From positions 2,202,447 through 2,266,446 of the forward strand of contig NC_050737.1 of the NCBI RefSeq assembly GCF_014529535.1: a DNA stretch of 64,000 bases, in the 5' to 3' direction. Shown one piece after another: positions 25,816-38,717 of this stretch (position 1 is the first letter of the stretch; each line of letters opens with the position of its first letter). The notes under the pieces are model-generated. The model had not been told where the DNA came from. It ran no database searches and was given only the letters and a program-made list of their open reading frames with translations. Source of the stretch: Bradysia coprophila. Taxonomy: Eukaryota > Arthropoda > Insecta > Diptera > Sciaridae. Position numbers and translations under genes: made by a program.

Positions 25816-27023
25816 ACTATTGCACCATTTAACGAAATAAGATGAAAAAATGTAAGGACACGGAAAGACACAATTTACAATCATCAACTTGGAACCGTTT
25901 TTATGATTCGAGAGGGTGTAGCAGCTTTCTTTTGATAGATTTATTTAACTTTCTGGCATTGGTTAAATTGAAAATATTGCGCATGAAATTTGGGTCATCT
26001 ATTTCTCTTCTTAAGAAGGGTATGCACTATGCATTACAATCCCAAAAATGAAGTCATATAAATTAACAATATTTATTTTCAAGCAATTTATTATCATCTG
26101 CATAATTTTTCAGCAAATCGCATTTTACTATTCGTATATTTACGTGTTCATTCATTATGCTCCAGTAGTATACTATCGTGTTTTATTGTAATAAAGATTC
26201 CTATCAATTACAGACGGGCAACAATTACATGAAACTAACTACGTATGCCATACTGTCTCAATGGTAATTGAAATTAATTTCTTAAAGCCATTCATAACAC
26301 AGTAATTTGTCGATGATAATACGCTGTTTGTTGCTTTAGGTAGGACGGAAGGTTGAAATTGAAATTTACCTTATATAGACAGGTCAGAAGTCGTGTAATA
26401 CATTATTGAGTCCACGGTAAATTTCGCAAATATCATTTTAATAATTTATTCATTATAGCCCGATACGGACAGTGACCTAACAAACAGGCTAAACCACTAA
26501 ACCAACAAAAAAAATATATCAGGACAAACAACAGTGCAGATCTGTATGGTCAAACATTTTTAATTATTCGGTTTAAAAAAAACGGCTTGATGAGTTTTCG
26601 AACTATCAATCAACAATTTTATCGACTAAAGATTTATAATCCGATAGGAGCGAGCGAATATTTTAGTGTTGTTGATCTCATGTACGAATATTCAAACAGC
26701 AGAGTAACTTAATTGCATTTTTATATCTTAACAGGGTCATTTTGTAAAATAAAATTCAAAGTTAAATGGTGTCTTTTCAGTCGAGGGATTGGGAATGGGA
26801 CGAAGTGGTATAGGATAACAGAAAAATCTTCAAATGATTTTCTGTAAATGTTTTTTTTCACTTTGAAGCATCTCTTTTAACTGTTGAAGGTTTTCTTGCC
26901 ATTCTTACAATATTTTGAAGTAATTTATTTCAGTGAATGTTTCTATTTGAAGGATTTTTCATTTTTTTCTTCTATATTTTCTGTTTGGGGAGTTGTTGTG
27001 GTTAACTGATTCCACAAAAAACT
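25816..27023. other. Gene-free stretch
   Basis: AT-rich DNA with short unconvincing ORFs only. Confidence 0.5.
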
Positions 27024-27124
27024 TGTTTAACAAATGAAAATGTAGATTTTTTTTAGTATTTCAGTCTTGTCGCGAGCGTGTGCCTAAACAAAATTCAGAA
27101 TTCAGATTTTCATTTGTTCAACCA
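27024..27124. repeat. Short inverted repeat related to the one near 578-660
   Basis: Arms TGTTTAACAAATGAAAATGT and its near complement (..CAGATTTTCATTTGTTCAAC) enclose a GC-richer loop (TTGTCGCGAGCGTGTGCC). The segment before it (GGGGAGTTGTTGTGGTT) also resembles the sequence before the 578-660 pair, suggesting two diverged copies of one element. Confidence 0.5.
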
Positions 27125-27154
27125 AATTCAATTTCAAACCAATCAGGGCAGAAT

Positions 27155-27330
27155 CGAGAAAAGTCATATCTCCGATATGTCAGAAACTACTGAACCGATT
27201 TTGATAAACTTTTTTCTGAAAGGTAGCAAAAAGACATGTAGTCAATCGACCAAATGGTTCGGAAGATATCAGGGAAAAAAAAGTTTATCAAAATCGGCTC
27301 AGTAGTTTCTGAGATATCGGTGATATGCCC
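27155..27330. repeat. Inverted repeat, GAAACTACTGAACCGATTTT type
   Basis: 27,175-27,215 and 27,288-27,318 are imperfect reverse complements. As a result both strands show ORFs with the same SETTEPILINFF peptide, which is a repeat artefact and not two genes. Confidence 0.7.
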
Positions 27331-27563
27331 TTTAGTGATGTTGCCCCCGATATGAGGGTAAATGATTTGAAAATCTGATAGGCTTTTCGAATCAAGGACA
27401 TAAAAATGTAGTAGATGAAGAACACTTTGAAGTGAATAATGTACATATCGGATATATGAACCTAACATAGGTCATACACAAGTCATACATTTCGGCTAAA
27501 TTACTCAAAGAAGTTGATGTTTGGCTTCAATTTTTAAAAAATTATTTCTCCCAAGGGCCGGGC

Positions 27564-27717
27564 TACACTCGCGGAATTTTGAAAACCGACACATTTTCTG
27601 TTTCTGAGTTTTAATTTAGTTTCTGATCTCTCCATATAAAAATACATGCAAAATTCACAAAAAACCAGTAAAACACAGAACAGAAAATGTGTCGGTTTTC
27701 AAAATTCCGTGAGTGTA
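27564..27717. repeat. MITE with 36-bp terminal inverted repeats and TA flanks
   Basis: The left end CACTCGCGGAATTTTGAAAA.. pairs with the right end ..TTTTCAAAATTCCGTGAGTG, and both are bordered by TA. The interior is about 80 bp without an ORF. Consistent with a Tc1/mariner-related non-autonomous element. Confidence 0.85.
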
Positions 27718-29233
27718 TACTCTTTTTATGTCATTGTTTCGAATATTTCCTAAATTAATGGATAAGTAATGATCATGAAATGACAACTCATACACTCATA
27801 GAAAGGTATTATTATTTATTAGATGCACTCGTCTCAGATTTTTTTTTAACAATCAGACAGATATTGTTTTCCTGTTTTCAAGAGGATGTCCATCTTTTAG
27901 ACATATTGGCAAAGTCGTAAGTGTGATGACCACTCTCAGTTTTGCAAAGAAAGAAAATCATTTTAATTTCCACGATGTTTATGTTGTACGCCCTTCAATA
28001 AATGACTTTATGCTTGTGAATGGAGAACACAATATACTCACGCGTACTTCCAATAACAGGCTAACAGTGTTAATGTCAAATAATAAATTTGAATACATCG
28101 CCTTAATAAGATCATCATTTATCTTTATTACGGAGAGACTATGGCAGGCACAATATACACCAAAAATATTAACTACATCGTTTCAATTTTATGCAATCCA
28201 CTATAACTATGCTACTGTTACATAACATACATCTTCATAGACCAAAATGTATTATGTGAAACCATATTTTGATTCTTTTTAACAATTCTTGTTCATAAAC
28301 TTCATAAATCACGATTCACGAATCGTCTCTTGCAATTGAAACGGCTTGAAAATAATGCCGAAAAACATAATCCACGACACACAGGCATTTATTAAAATCG
28401 TTGTTTGGCATCAGTTCAAATCACAATTTGTTCTAATTTATTCGAACAACTTGTGTGTGCGTGGAAAAAAAATGTAATAAAGTTAATCCGATGGGATTTC
28501 TAACAGATCTGTTGTTGTTGCTTTTATTCGAAACGAAAGTGATTTATCAAAATATAAACGACCGGGAAGCGATTAAAATATTATATAATACAACTTACCA
28601 CGTCGTTTATTAATTTATGGAGTTGTAAAAGTGAAAAGGAGGTTTGGAAAATGTAGACGTTTTTCGTGGATGTTCCTTAGTATATATGACTACTATTCTT
28701 TGTGTTTCCCATTGCTAAGCAACATTTTTCAAGCTTTCACTCAAAAAAATAAAATTCAAAGAAAAACTTATTGTTTTAATGAAGCCGTTGTTGTAAACTC
28801 ATAACAATGCAAAGGTCTACAGATTTCCTTTTATCTTGTATACCGCCTTGTGCAACAATGAATGTTGATCTCGACTTTACACTTTCATGAAACCTAAATC
28901 CTTACAGTAAACTCAACTCAATTTTTGTACAAAATAACTTCATATGTTTCACCAGCTGATTTATCAATGCAAACACTGTTCATATAAGTCTTGGTACTGG
29001 TCTAAAGTCATTCGTTTTCTCTTTCAGGGTTCGTAACTAGATGGGGACTCAGAACCGGTGCCGTTCCAATTGTTGTCCTTGGCTTTAAGTTTTGTTTTAG
29101 ACGGGCATTATTTAGGTCAATGTTTACAAAATTTTACAAGGTTTTCCAGGAAAAATTACTCTTGGTGACCTATAAACTCGACTAGATTAGATGTGAAGGA
29201 AGAAAAAGGCATTTATTATAGAGTTAGTATGTT
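27718..29233. other. Gene-free stretch
   Basis: A 100-codon ORF at 27,923-28,225 has no recognisable domain and ordinary AT-rich composition, so I do not call it a gene. Nothing else stands out. Confidence 0.45.
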
Positions 29234-29361
29234 TTCTGTATAAGTGAGAGTGTATTGGTGAGCTATGATATGAATCGGTCGGTAGGGAAAGTAAACGGTC
29301 GAGAAGGAAAATAACGGTTGGGAAGGAATGCACCAACACACTCTCACTATTACAGAAAAAT
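29234..29361. repeat. Inverted repeat with 27-bp arms just outside the giant inverted repeat
   Basis: TTCTGTATAAGTGAGAGTGT.. at 29,234 pairs with ..ACACTCTCACTATTACAGAA ending at 29,361. It lies about 360 bp before the start of the left arm of the 30-kb inverted repeat. Confidence 0.7.
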
Positions 29362-30599
29362 ATCTTTTAAAATACCCCAATACACACTCGATGTGTGTTT
29401 TCGCTTGGGCTTCGCCCACGCGTGCACACACATCTTGTATTGGAGAGAGATCAAAATAAATCTATGTAAAGTGAAAAATATATACGTAACGTGAAAAGAG
29501 ACCAGCCTCTCCAATATTTTCCACACAACAGACATAGAGCCAATGATAATTGTGTATGTAAACATTGTAGCCAGTTATAACAACCAGTGAATGAAATTGA
29601 GCGCGTAGACAAATCGTTTTAATTAAAACTTCCAAAGAGATTGATTGAATTAAATAACAGAGCAGCAAAGAATAAAAATTAAAATTGATTACTCAATGCA
29701 ATTTTCATGTTGGTTCAGTGAATAAAATATGTTTATGATTATTGATTAATTATATCGTAGGGCCATTTGTCCGCTTAAAAAATCTGTTGTTACAGCTAAA
29801 TCGCAATACGACACTCGATTGTATGCACCCATAGAAATAAAGGGGTATCACGTAGTAAACTTAGAACTCAATTAAGCTTTGTAATTGGTTAGCATTCGAC
29901 ATACGAGTTTCATTTGGCCCATCGTTCTGCAGTTCTACAAGAAACTTCTATGTGGTGGAAACATGTGAACCAAAGCCAGCTCTCTAGCAGACTTATGCGC
30001 ACCGATTGTTTACAAACGTTTGGAGGCCATTAAAATCACTCACAAATCCTTCAAAATTGTCTCATGCAGGCCGGCCTGAACTTGGGAACAAATAAAACGA
30101 AAGAAACAACGAAACCACCAAAAATCATCAATTTATGATAAGATCATTTTTAAAAGGATCTCAACGGAAGCATTGGGATTTTTAAAATACAGGAAAAAGC
30201 AAGCAATCGTTAGACATCTGTTGTATGTTAGAAATATTTAAAACCCAGAATTCATTTTTGGAAAATAAAGTCATGCTGTTAGCCTTCAATTACAAACCGT
30301 TTACTTTTGGTTTATCTTGGGATTATGTCAGTTTTTTAACAACCGTCTGGCTAACAACCGTTTAGCTTCAGCTTGTATCAGTTGTCACCCATCCAACAAT
30401 TTCGAGGGGGAAAGACCACTTGGAAACGGTGACCGTTTTCACAAAAAAACGAACGAAAAATTTGACAATTTTGTCTTTAGCACTTCATTTTGGAGAAATT
30501 AGACATTTTATCTCCTGAATGTACTTTTTGTCTGTTTTTAAAGAATGATGTTATAAATTGTGTTATATGAACGGTTTTATAGCGTGTACACACGAAAAG

Positions 30600-31215
30600 C
30601 GGTGATGGCTCATCTATTATGCGCGAGACGCACCCAGAGGGAATTCACCGCCCCGCAAGAGTTTGTTGTCTCAGGCGTAGTCCACCGCGCGTGCCCGATC
30701 GAGCGGACTCACACTATCTACGTCCAGTAGAATACTTGAGTACCGCTTATACGTTCACCCGCATCCATGCGACGAGAGGCAAACGAGAGTCGATCCGTGG
30801 TGAAGATACAGGCATAAGAAGAATTGTATTTGATAGAATTCTAATGGGCACAGTAATGAATGTTGAAATAGTCCACTTTTCTTTTAAGGTTTATTTAATA
30901 ATCTCGCTGTGCTTCTACTGGACGTAAGTGAGTAGTATCGTCCGGGTGAATTAGAGCTAAAAAGCACGAAACCAAAGTTATTCCGTGGTGGCTGTAGATG
31001 TCGTCGGACAAGATGATTTCAGTTTCTCATTGACTGGTGGGTATTTTGGAGCGGTACCAAGTATACTCGACAAACTTCCTTGACTCGTGTTATTAATCGT
31101 CTGGCACCGAATATTCGCTAACATTTGCTTGCGTGGTGTGCGAAGCCGACAGCGCAGCCGTAGTGTTATAATATCGAAACATTGATTTTCGACTGTCAAG
31201 AGAAATCATTTTAAT
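30600..31215. other. Highly diverged, unusually GC-rich part of the left arm
   Basis: The partner region is about 58,100-58,560. Here blocks such as 30,619-30,800 are far richer in GC than any flanking DNA and align to the partner only in scraps, for example a degraded counterpart of the 44-bp tandem repeat near 31,030-31,090. It contains no believable gene. Confidence 0.6.
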
Positions 31216-31862
31216 AGTAGGTATCGGCTCCCAGGTTAGTCACGAAAATGAGAATGCAAAGTCATGCGGAATTAACGCCCAAGGGATAATCATGTACTGC
31301 AACTCGCGCCGCAGATAAATGACTTTTAAGAGATACTATTGTGATTCTACACATGCTAGGATTTCCTAAGAAGCTTAGCAAAAACTTTGCAGAATGAGAC
31401 CTGGACAGGATCAGTTTCAAATTCGTTAATCACACCACATCTTGTGGTGGATAATGGAAAATTACCAAACTCGAGCAAACCCCCTGCTCTTCAAAAACTT
31501 CAAAACTGCATACGAAAACACTCTTCTCGCGGTAAACCAAAATCAATATTCTTTCTTTTTCTGATACATATTTTACTCTTTTTCTTCTAATTAAAAACGC
31601 TTTTTTCGCTTACCTACCCCTGATGCGCCGTGTGGTTTAACTCATACATGTTTGGAGCTACACTTATTTTTGCTATCGAGAATAAGTGAGCAGAGCGGAA
31701 CGCGTTTTCAAATAAGACACTTATCGCATTAATAGTAGTTTCATGACTTAACGCGGCACGTTTAAGGTCCTGCATTGCTGACTACTTACTCGCTTTTGTT
31801 TCTAATGTCCCTTTTCAACATTTCCAGTTTGTGATGACCATGTAAAGCCGAATATCGACGAC

Positions 31863-33160
31863 ATGCTTTGGAACACAAAGTACAAATTCCAATCACCCAT
31901 TCGAGATGACGCGAAACATTTTGTAGTCGACATATTTCATCGTGTTCTCGCTAGCTTTTGCCCAGCTGTAACGGAAATACTCGGTCAGGAACGGATTTGA
32001 TGCTGAGCAACATTATGCATTCTCTCATTTACTTTTAAGAAGTGATTGGCTAGTAAATACCTTGGAGGATATTTAACGGAGGAATCGCATGAAAGCGAGG
32101 GGCACGCATTGGAAACCCTTTACAAATATTCGTGAATGAATGGCCTAGTCATCCGGGCGATGTTCCATTGGAGTCTTCCCGGGTTCAGAAGCAGTGCAGA
32201 AGAATCTTATGTTTGAGTAATGTCATAAAATTCGATAAAGTTTTGAACGTCTTTCGTAAGTCGTATTGCACGGTGAGCCGAACCCAGGACGCAAGAAAAA
32301 TAATCCGGACAGAGCTGAACGAAAGGGCGGCGATGCAATGGATATAATATTACTCAGCTCAATCACATCGACAATCCTTAGAAAGATCTATGACGAATAG
32401 CTGTACTACGTTGCGCACCGTGGCGTGTTGGTATCGTTTGCGCTATCTGAGCAGAAACGTTTCAATTAAATTGTCGATTTTCGTTAAAGAAGCACCCATG
32501 CTGCGAGCTGCGTCCCTTGAACACCTTCTATTGCAACTGGAATTTTTTACAAAAAGAGAAGATTTGCGTACATCATACAAGATTTGAAGCACAAACACGG
32601 TCTATCGATATCCAGAAGTCGGTTTGGCAAAGAGATATGTGTCGACCACCAAAGTGCTCCGGAGAATGATGAAAACTAATCGCGAAGATAGCAGATGCCT
32701 GCCTAGACTACACAGATCTGATCAATGACATTTTCAACAAAATCTACCAGAATCACATGAAAGGTACATGTCGGCTTCCAGCTGGTGAGAAGCACGCACT
32801 ATTCCTCTCCCACTCTCCACCAAACGTCAAACATAGCTTACTGTAGGTCTCTGAATTTCGAAAGAAAATCGTTCAATCAATCGCCGAGGGGCCCAAGCGG
32901 CGGGAGTGGGCGGGGGCACGGTTTTCAGTGTTCGAAGTGGATTAAATAAGTTCAGCGCTATCGCAAAGAAGAAGAAAATGACCTCTTAAATGGTGTTATC
33001 GACAGGAGAATGCTGAGTTAAGTGTCGATCTGGTTCGGATGTACATGGGAGATAAATGTGCTCGCGCGAAAACGTGGTACTTGTCATAAATGCTTCGGTG
33101 TACAAAACAATTGGATTTTTAAAGTCTGTCCCAGATTCGTCAGGAGACTATAAAATGTAA
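31863..33160 (+). pseudogene. Broken copy of the squalene-synthase-like gene (left arm)
   Basis: Counterpart, in reverse orientation, of the intact gene at 56,525-57,607. The start region (conserved leader and ATG at 31,863), internal pieces such as FDKVLNVF and DARKIIR (about 32,235-32,320), and the terminal TATAAAATGTAA (stop at 33,158-33,160) are all identifiable. The copy is 1298 bp long against 1083 bp for the intact gene. It is frame-shifted many times, so no ORF beyond about 70 codons survives. The roughly 20% net gain in length from tiny insertions is not typical of pseudogene decay. It may simply be the real gene read with errors. Confidence 0.85.
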
Positions 33161-33251
33161 TAAAAGAAATGTGTGAAATCAAGCAAATGTAACTCCACCC
33201 GCGAACTTTTTATTTTCTGCTCTCCATTTAATAATATATTCTCTTCAATTA

Positions 33252-33985
33252 GGGACAAAGCTGAAAACTCTAACTAATCTAGTAAAACTAATATCGTCAT
33301 CTGAAAGACAGAACTTTGAGACTCTGTGCAGCGTTCAAAAGACATATCCGGAGTGACTAGCTATTGCGGCTCGGATTTTTCGCCATAATTCTTGAAGTCT
33401 GCGGTTATACCATCAGACCTAAACGCGTAAGCATCAAATTGTGAGAGGCGGTGTAGATCTAGCCGACACGTGATCCATTACCTCTGCCTTAACCAATACA
33501 CCTTCCCAATGAATGACGAGGTCCATGTCAAAACTGATGGCGACCAACGCCTGAGTCAAAGAATTCACATAGATACGTTCGCAAAATGGTGCGGAAGTAT
33601 CAAAATCACCACGCGACAGAAGACGCAAACTCGATGCCCTCTATTTATAATTCTTCAAGCAATCAGGAGTGCCACGAGCACCGCCCAGTCGACGGTGGGA
33701 TGTTGTGTACTTCAGAGTTGCAACTCGCGAAATCATTAAAACCATCGAGTTCGTAGATTATCTCGCGTAGATAGTTGATTAGACCACAGGCGTATATCGA
33801 AACAAGTGTGACAGCTCCAGTGCAAGGGTAACGAAAGGCCGAGTGCCCGAAGAGTACTAAAGCTAGCTTTGAAAGGCAGCGTGGTTACCCGCAGCCTCTC
33901 AGCCTGGCCACATCAATGGCTAGCAACTGTCTGTTTCCGAACTGAAGTCATATTATCAAGTATCGCTCTCTCGCTCTCTCTCGTT
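33252..33985 (+). pseudogene. Left-arm counterpart of the jockey-like RT remnant and GA tract
   Basis: It mirrors 55,845-56,455, including the GACAAAGCTGAAAACTCTAAC start and a CTCT/TCTC tract near 33,965-33,985. Even more eroded than its partner. Confidence 0.6.
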
Positions 33986-34302
33986 ATCCAGTCTGGCTCT
34001 GTACACCGAGACGTGAGCCACCTGTGGATTATTGACAGCAGCTACAGAAAACTCTACTCTTGATATGTCTTACGTATAAACAGGAAGTGAACCTTTTCTT
34101 TTTAATATTTTTCTCGGTCTGATTTGATACAAGTAACAACCAATAGCACACCACGGAGCTTGTTCGTGATGCGTGAGTGATTTGAGAGCGAGTGTGAACA
34201 GAACAGTGATTATAGTATAATTTAGACGTCCATATTCACTTCGACATTGATAAACAATTAGAGATTTCTCCTTTCGGACCCTTTTACGTGGACAAAGATT
34301 TT

Positions 34303-35230
34303 TCAAATTGAATCTATATCGGAGGTTGACAGAACCCGCGCGGCCTCTTACAATGCAAAAACACATTTCGAATAGGTTTCGCGTTGCATCTCTGTGCAGA
34401 CCGACTAATATCGGCGTCCTTATGAGAGTCAGCAACGTCCGTCGATTGTGGCTGCCTGACAATACGGACTTCGATCGTTACACTTGCAAGCCAAATTTTG
34501 ATCGAGATGAGTCTGCTTAGTAAATTTTACTGAGAGATACGGCAGGTAGTATATGGGCGGAAGTGTTCTTACTTAACATATAAGTCTATTATTTGTTGAA
34601 ATCTTCGGTGCTAAATGAGATTAATTATACGGACAATAGATCGGACCGAATTGATTCTTTGGTGGCTGTTGTGTTCGCGGCGTAAAGTTGTCGGACGACA
34701 AACCAACGCGAGAATGTTTAGCGTCTATTCACCTCGATTATGAGGATGCAGTCGATCTGACTCTGACACTCAACTTTTGATCGGGTGTCATAAGTCGGTT
34801 GGTGTTGTTATTTATCGGCAGATTTGAGCTTCAAATTTTCTGGTGTATTCTCTTAAATACAGAGCATCTTGTCCAAATGATCTAATGAAGATTGTATGTG
34901 GCCACGGTGTCGCTGGGATCATCATTGCTGAATATTGCGCTTCACCAGGTATTGATTTCTGTCGTCAATGTTAGACGTGTCCTTTGTATTCTGCAAACCA
35001 CTCTACCGTCGAAGATAAAGATGCGTTCGTTGCGGATGGCGTATCATCCGTCTTTCCCTGTTATAGCGGAGAAGTACTTCGTGTGTCGACGTAAGTTCTC
35101 ACACAGTTCTCCTCGGTGTCGTGCTTGGAGATTACGAAGCTGGTACGTGTAAAAGACCGCTATCGCTCTCGATTTTCTGTCCGGTGCCTCTCGCTTGCAA
35201 GTGGCTTATAGCCAAATGACACGACTCGGA
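34303..35230 (-). pseudogene. Left-arm copy of AdoR exon 4, unreadable
   Basis: The stop end (CAAAGATTTTTCAAATTGAA at about 34,293-34,312) matches the end of AdoR exon 4 in reverse. The stretch up to about 35,230 corresponds to the C-terminal tail exon but is about 928 bp instead of 746 bp and has no open frame. This is the worst-preserved block of the arm. Confidence 0.65.
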
Positions 35231-35309
35231 TCGCGTATGCTAATACCAACACAATTATCATACAAAACCACGATTGATCGGAAATTTATAAACTCAGAGT
35301 GCACCTATG

Positions 35310-35867
35310 GACTGAAAAGCCTAAAGCGACAGTCACAAGAGTTGCATTCTCAATTAGAAAATATTCGTTTATTTGAATTCCAACAGCGACGTAAAATACT
35401 TCGCTGTGCCAGCTATCGTCCAAATCTTTAATAGTCTGGCCTCGTTGGCATTTCGCTCCAAACATATTTGAAATCAGAGACTTTAAAATCAGATCCGGAG
35501 TCTTTCAGGATTGATTGTCGTACAAAAGCGCGGATTCACTGGCCGAATTCAGAAGGTCGACTCAAAGGACGATGCCAAGCAGTACGTTACAGTTGCGAGC
35601 ACAGAAATCTTGAGCAAGAACGTGTTGATGCCATTGGAGATGACATTCGGGAAACAGCACATCATAAAGACTTAGAACGATTTGATGGACCACGATATCT
35701 GTGTTAGCTTCTCTAAGACTCACTGCTTCGCAGGCGAGGCGAGCACCCTATACACTCTAGAGCAAAATCGACCACTGAAGTTTTCTCTGTAAATTGAAAT
35801 TCTTTGATTCTGTTGTCTCTGTTTACCGAGCTCTTTGTGCTGTTCATTGGTTGGACGTTTGACGAAC
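35310..35867 (-). pseudogene. Left-arm copy of AdoR exon 3 (TM6-TM7), broken
   Basis: The exon start is clear at 35,861-35,867 (GACGAAC followed by CTGAAAG, the complement of the acceptor and VRQ codons). The distal end near 35,310-35,430 still shows CCAACAGCGACGTAAA and the flanking TTTATAAACT. It is about 558 bp against 475 bp in the intact exon, with many frameshifts. Confidence 0.7.
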
Positions 35868-36539
35868 CTGAAAGATGGTTTTTTGCTTCAAGTAAATTGT
35901 ATGAGGTAAGCGTTTCACGTTCATATGACGCAAGAAATGATTATCAAAATTTAAAAGTAAATTAACCCCCTTTAGAATTACTTTAAATGTGTACAAAAAT
36001 ATGAATTTTAATTTTATTTCACGTGAATGACTATCACAAATACTCTCGAAAGAATGTACGCAGTTTCAGACCTCCATACGCCAAAACATATAAACAAATT
36101 TCGTAATTCGTGTGAAGCTTCGACGGTTTTTGTCAAGCATCCGCTGTGTGCTTTCACCCAATTAGAGGATATGCGACGTGTTGAACGTTGAGGGCGGGTA
36201 GTAGAGAGGAACATCCCTGAGACATGAGTACATTCAATCTCAGGGAGAAGACCGCAAGGAACAGATAGAACGATCGATCTATTCTGTGTAGATGAGCGTT
36301 AGGCTGCAATGCGTTCTGCATGCCCCAACTGCCTGCGCCTTAGTTCCAATCATTCAAGATTCGGAAGCTCATTGCCTCCTTGATCGCGCACACCGTTGTT
36401 GCCTCACACTAATACTGATGTGATGAATTGTAAAAGTGCACGTGGGAGTGAGTTGGGTGCGGGTCCTCACTTCTCTTAGAAAATGGTTTATAAAATCTTC
36501 GTCAAATCCAAAAATGATGACAAAGATGCATTTAAGCTC

Positions 36540-36910
36540 GGATAGGTTGGTTTTTCACTGACCTGAACCTGAAAATCGAAAACCTGATTTCACCTGAATC
36601 CACCTGGACTTGACCTAACCAGCACCAGATATTTCCAAATTTGACCTCACCTGACCTTGTTCAGAATTTAACCTGAATTGACCTGATTCATTTGTATATT
36701 TCTTTGTTAGTTTTCGTTGCTGCGCAGTTCTAAAATCGCGTGTTCGTCCGTGGTTCCCACATGAACAAAAATATTCGAAATAATCAAATAATACATTTGT
36801 CAAGATATTCTTATAATGACTTATGCGCAATAAAACATAATGTGCGCTAGTCAAGTCAATTCAGGCAGATTCATCAGGTTCGGTTTTCAGGTTCTTTAGG
36901 TTTCAGGACC
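36540..36910. repeat. Left-arm copy of the CAGGT-rich inverted-repeat element
   Basis: Mirror of 53,340-53,700, with the same runs of ACCTGA/TCAGGT at both ends. Confidence 0.7.
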
Positions 36911-38512
36911 TGTTCCGAGCCTTCATCAATAACATATAGACATTACCGGTCCTCCACCTTTAGAGCATGATAATTTTGAATGTCCCCTAATGAGCAACCG
37001 AAAGTTTTTCCCTATTATTGCTTCCGTTCATTTCAACCTTGACTGTAGTGTCATTGACGACACCCATGCTGCAGAGTTTAACGACTGTTTTATTGTCTTT
37101 GCGACATTTGCGACATGTGTGCAACATAGACGATTTCCATTGCAATACGAGCGTTTTTTTAACGAGTTTTGTATACAATTAAGCAATATAATTTTCTTGT
37201 GGAAAGATCTATTAAAGATCGCATAATAGCGTATGATTAGACCGCGTGACTTAACAATTTTTACACTTAAAGTATCACTATAGCCTCGTTTCATTATTTA
37301 CCTTCACTACGACCTTTGTAGATGTACGCTGATTTACAGAAGATTTCCACTACATTTTTCATCTGACACACCGTCAGTCATGATAATATTTATCAGAATC
37401 TTTGAACTACATCTTATGCCTGTTTCACAAACTAATTCACATTGCATTCATCATTTTTGCTCGAAATTCTTATTTTAGTTCCAGCTAATCATTTCCAGAC
37501 ATCTGCGTTGGTTTTGGGTTGTTTGTTGTAAATAAAAAAAAAAAACACCCGAATGGTGATTGCAATGGAAAACTCAATCTGATATCATTCAACATTTCAA
37601 AAGGAACACTTTTGTAAGACAATCTGCTGTAATATTGTTCAGACGGAAGATTAGGTGACTTCAACTTGTTATATGACGTAAGAATATATTCTTCGTTGAG
37701 GACCTGCTCATTACAAAAATAAAATTTGAGTTAATCGAGGCAAAATCTCTTTACTTGGAGAGAAAAACAAGTATATATTAATTGGGATTAATGTTTAATG
37801 AGACAAACCCTTTTCTTTTGCAAGCATATTATTATCACACTCTTTACAAACTATCGTGTATATGAAATCTCTTTGTAAATTTTCATTGGAGAATTAAATG
37901 GTGAAAAAAAGGATCAAAATTTGCTATTAAATTGCATATTCTTATTAGCATACCAAAAATATAAAATAATTTCTATGTCTATTGATTTAACCTTTTCGTA
38001 TTGCCTTATCCGTTCCATGTCATTCAATTTTGTGTGTGAGTTCTGTAGTCTCTAGTGACTGACTATGACTATATCGATATTGACTGATATATGAAACGAG
38101 AATTAATCAGAGGACCAATCGATCTCGCCAATTCGATTTACCCTTTGATGACGTCATGTTTCATATTTCCACTTACGAATAGGGTTACTAAACGAACCAT
38201 AAATTTCCATATTTAAATTAGAAATAGAACCGAGCCGTCCCAATTTATAAAATTAAAAAATTATTGCACAAATAATGTGGCAATAAACCGTTTAAAGCTT
38301 GCATAAAACTTCACTTTCTGAAGTGGGAGGAGAATGGTTAAACTAACGTCAATGTAGCATCTGAAATGTGAGGCGTAAAGAAATCATAGAGGAAAGAATG
38401 ATTCCCAGCAAGTCCGTCTCGATACCACCATACACGTGTGTCGTTCATATAAGGGTTACATGGAAACTGAGTGTGTATAAAAGGATCATAGGTGTACTAC
38501 TCGATTTCTTAC

Positions 38513-38717
38513 CTGCGTACATAATAACGTATAGATCTGCACATAGAAAGGCAATAGTAATATACTGGCCGTTATTATCGTAGCCACGTACAGAAATACT
38601 AAATAATTGTAATCCATTAACTTTGACGAACAGGACAAGTTGTCGGTTCGGCATGCCATCCAAATAGCGGTAAGATCCAACAATACTGCCGATACCCAGC
38701 AAAATGTTACAATTACT
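38513..38717 (-). pseudogene. Left-arm copy of AdoR exon 2 (TM4-TM5)
   Basis: Best-preserved exon of the arm: 205 bp against 206 bp. Peptide pieces IVTFCW, MDYNYLVFLYVATIIT and LLPFYVQIYT are readable, but small compensating indels break the frame between them. The splice donor GTAAG survives just outside and the acceptor is altered to GCAAG. Confidence 0.85.

Noticed and set aside
27078..27468. Two ORFs sharing the peptide SETTEPILINFF
   Set aside because: The shared peptide comes from an inverted repeat read on both strands.
34070..34462. 130-codon minus-strand ORF
   Set aside because: It lies across the badly damaged left-arm exon 4 and its flank, has no domain, and the intact partner shows no such protein.
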